DNA from: Pantoea ananatis LMG 2665
GTDB lineage: Bacteria > Pseudomonadota > Gammaproteobacteria > Enterobacterales > Enterobacteriaceae
Reading direction: 5' to 3'
NCBI RefSeq assembly: GCF_000710035.2
Contig: NZ_JMJJ01000005.1
Coordinates: forward strand, 620,001-684,000
DNA: 64,000 bases
The position numbers were made by a program, and so were the translations under genes. Shown here piece after piece: positions 63,440 through 64,000 of the stretch. A model generated the notes under the pieces. It ran no database searches. It had not been told where the DNA came from and saw only the letters and a list, made by a program, of their open reading frames with translations. Position 1 is the first letter of the stretch, and every line of letters begins with the position of its first letter.

Positions 63440-64000
63440 TTAACGGGCCGTGAGCGTGAGAATATGAGGGTGGAAGTGTTCAAGCTCTTTACGGTGTGCC
63501 ACGCTGATAAGCGTACAGTTGGGCAACTGGTCGATAAGCGCCTGATAAAGTCGGTTTTCTGTCTGCGGATCGAGTGCGCTGGTCGCTTCATCAAGAAACA
63601 GCATTTCGGGTTTGTGCAACAGCACCCGGGCCATCGCCAGCCGTTGCTGTTCGCCGCCGGAGAGCACCTGCTGCCAGCGGTCAAATTGTGTTAACGAAGC
63701 GGCGTGAGCCTCCAGGCAACAGTCAATTAACGCCTGTTGGCACTGCTGATCGGTAAAAACGTCAGGTTCAAGCGGATAGGTCAGCGCACTTTTTAACGTG
63801 CCTACCGGGATATAGCTTTTCTGGGGTAAAAAAAGCGTACGAACAGACTCGGGGGCAATAATAGTGCCTTCGCCATAAGGCCAGAGCCCGGCGCAGGCGC
63901 GTAATAGCGTGCTCTTACCACAGCCCGAACGGCCGCGAATCACCCAGCGCTCGCCCGCCTGTACCTGCCAGTGCGGCAGATGGGACAGTAACGAACCATC
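63440..64000 (-). CDS. SbmA/YddA-type ABC transporter, ATPase end (runs off the right edge)
   Basis: The frame is open past 64000; 186 C-terminal codons are visible. Walker A GRSGCGKSTLLRACAGLWP, signature LSGGEQQRLAMARVLL, Walker B MLFLDEATSAL and the switch His in SVAHR. The GLWPYGEG wording is typical of the ABC_membrane_2 group (YddA, ALD and BacA-related proteins with a fused ATPase), whose membrane half should lie beyond the window. Relatives move peptides or lipophilic compounds across the inner membrane. First visible gene of the TldE/TldD operon. Confidence 0.85.
   Translation of the reverse strand, partial: DGSLLSHLPHWQVQAGERWVIRGRSGCGKSTLLRACAGLWPYGEGTIIAPESVRTLFLPQKSYIPVGTLKSALTYPLEPDVFTDQQCQQALIDCCLEAHAASLTQFDRWQQVLSGGEQQRLAMARVLLHKPEMLFLDEATSALDPQTENRLYQALIDQLPNCTLISVAHRKELEHFHPHILTLTAR

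Noticed and set aside
1..64000. CRISPR array or insertion sequence
   Set aside because: I saw no regularly spaced short repeats and no transposase-type gene; the mobile genes present are tyrosine recombinases and a relaxase.

Overview
The window comes from a gammaproteobacterial chromosome of the order Enterobacterales. The gene order yeiW-efpL-yeiR-lpxT-mepS-pdeN-yejABEF-yejG-bcr-rsuA-radD-rplY-yejK-yejL-yejM-tRNA-Pro(GGG) is the one I know from Escherichia coli. The moderate GC and the flanking genes would also fit relatives such as Erwinia, Pantoea or Enterobacter; I cannot name the species from the sequence.

Layout. (1) 1-23083 is conserved backbone: a divergent LacI-type regulator/MFS transporter pair with an operator-like palindrome, then translation, zinc, lipid A, murein, c-di-GMP, peptide-import, rRNA-modification, DNA-repair and envelope genes, ending in proL. 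The drug-efflux gene bcr carries an apparent 1-nt frameshift. (2) 23061-57673 is a genomic island of about 34.6 kb inserted in the 3' end of proL. A perfect 32-bp direct repeat of the tRNA end marks both edges, a P4-type integrase lies just inside the left edge, and the original proL terminator is displaced beyond the right edge. (3) 57674-64000 is backbone or an older accessory block. It is dominated by a reverse-strand operon: SbmA/YddA-like ABC transporter, thioredoxin-fusion protein, TldE-like and TldD-like peptidase subunits, a short unannotated frame, and a DUF2891 protein.

Island contents, left to right: integrase; small membrane protein; integrase relic; putative PD-(D/E)XK nuclease; 42-residue basic peptide; a giant DUF4011-helicase-nuclease defence protein; two small membrane proteins; a compact four-gene cluster that looks like a ribosomal-peptide (RiPP) pathway (Cys-rich precursor, two MccB/ThiF-like E1 enzymes, a short UvrA-like ATPase); a MobC/relaxase module; a membrane protein/lipoprotein pair; an orphan Hcp beside a DUF4225 candidate effector; an Mrr-nSTAND defence ATPase; a decayed DegT aminotransferase; a three-tyrosine-recombinase module with accessory ORFs, probably a nested mobile element; and an AlpA/DUF6387/DUF4062 segment before attR.

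Most interesting. The 35.1-39.7 kb cluster could make a modified peptide by C-terminal or side-chain adenylation, with the UvrA-like protein as a candidate self-resistance factor, which would suggest a DNA-binding product. I know no characterised system with exactly this composition. The second candidate is the TldD/TldE-thioredoxin-ABC transporter operon at the right end, with a possible precursor peptide in its only long gap. The third recombinase gene (49.3-51.2 kb) is split by a single in-frame TAA: the same frame stays open for another 157 codons with a Cys-rich tail.
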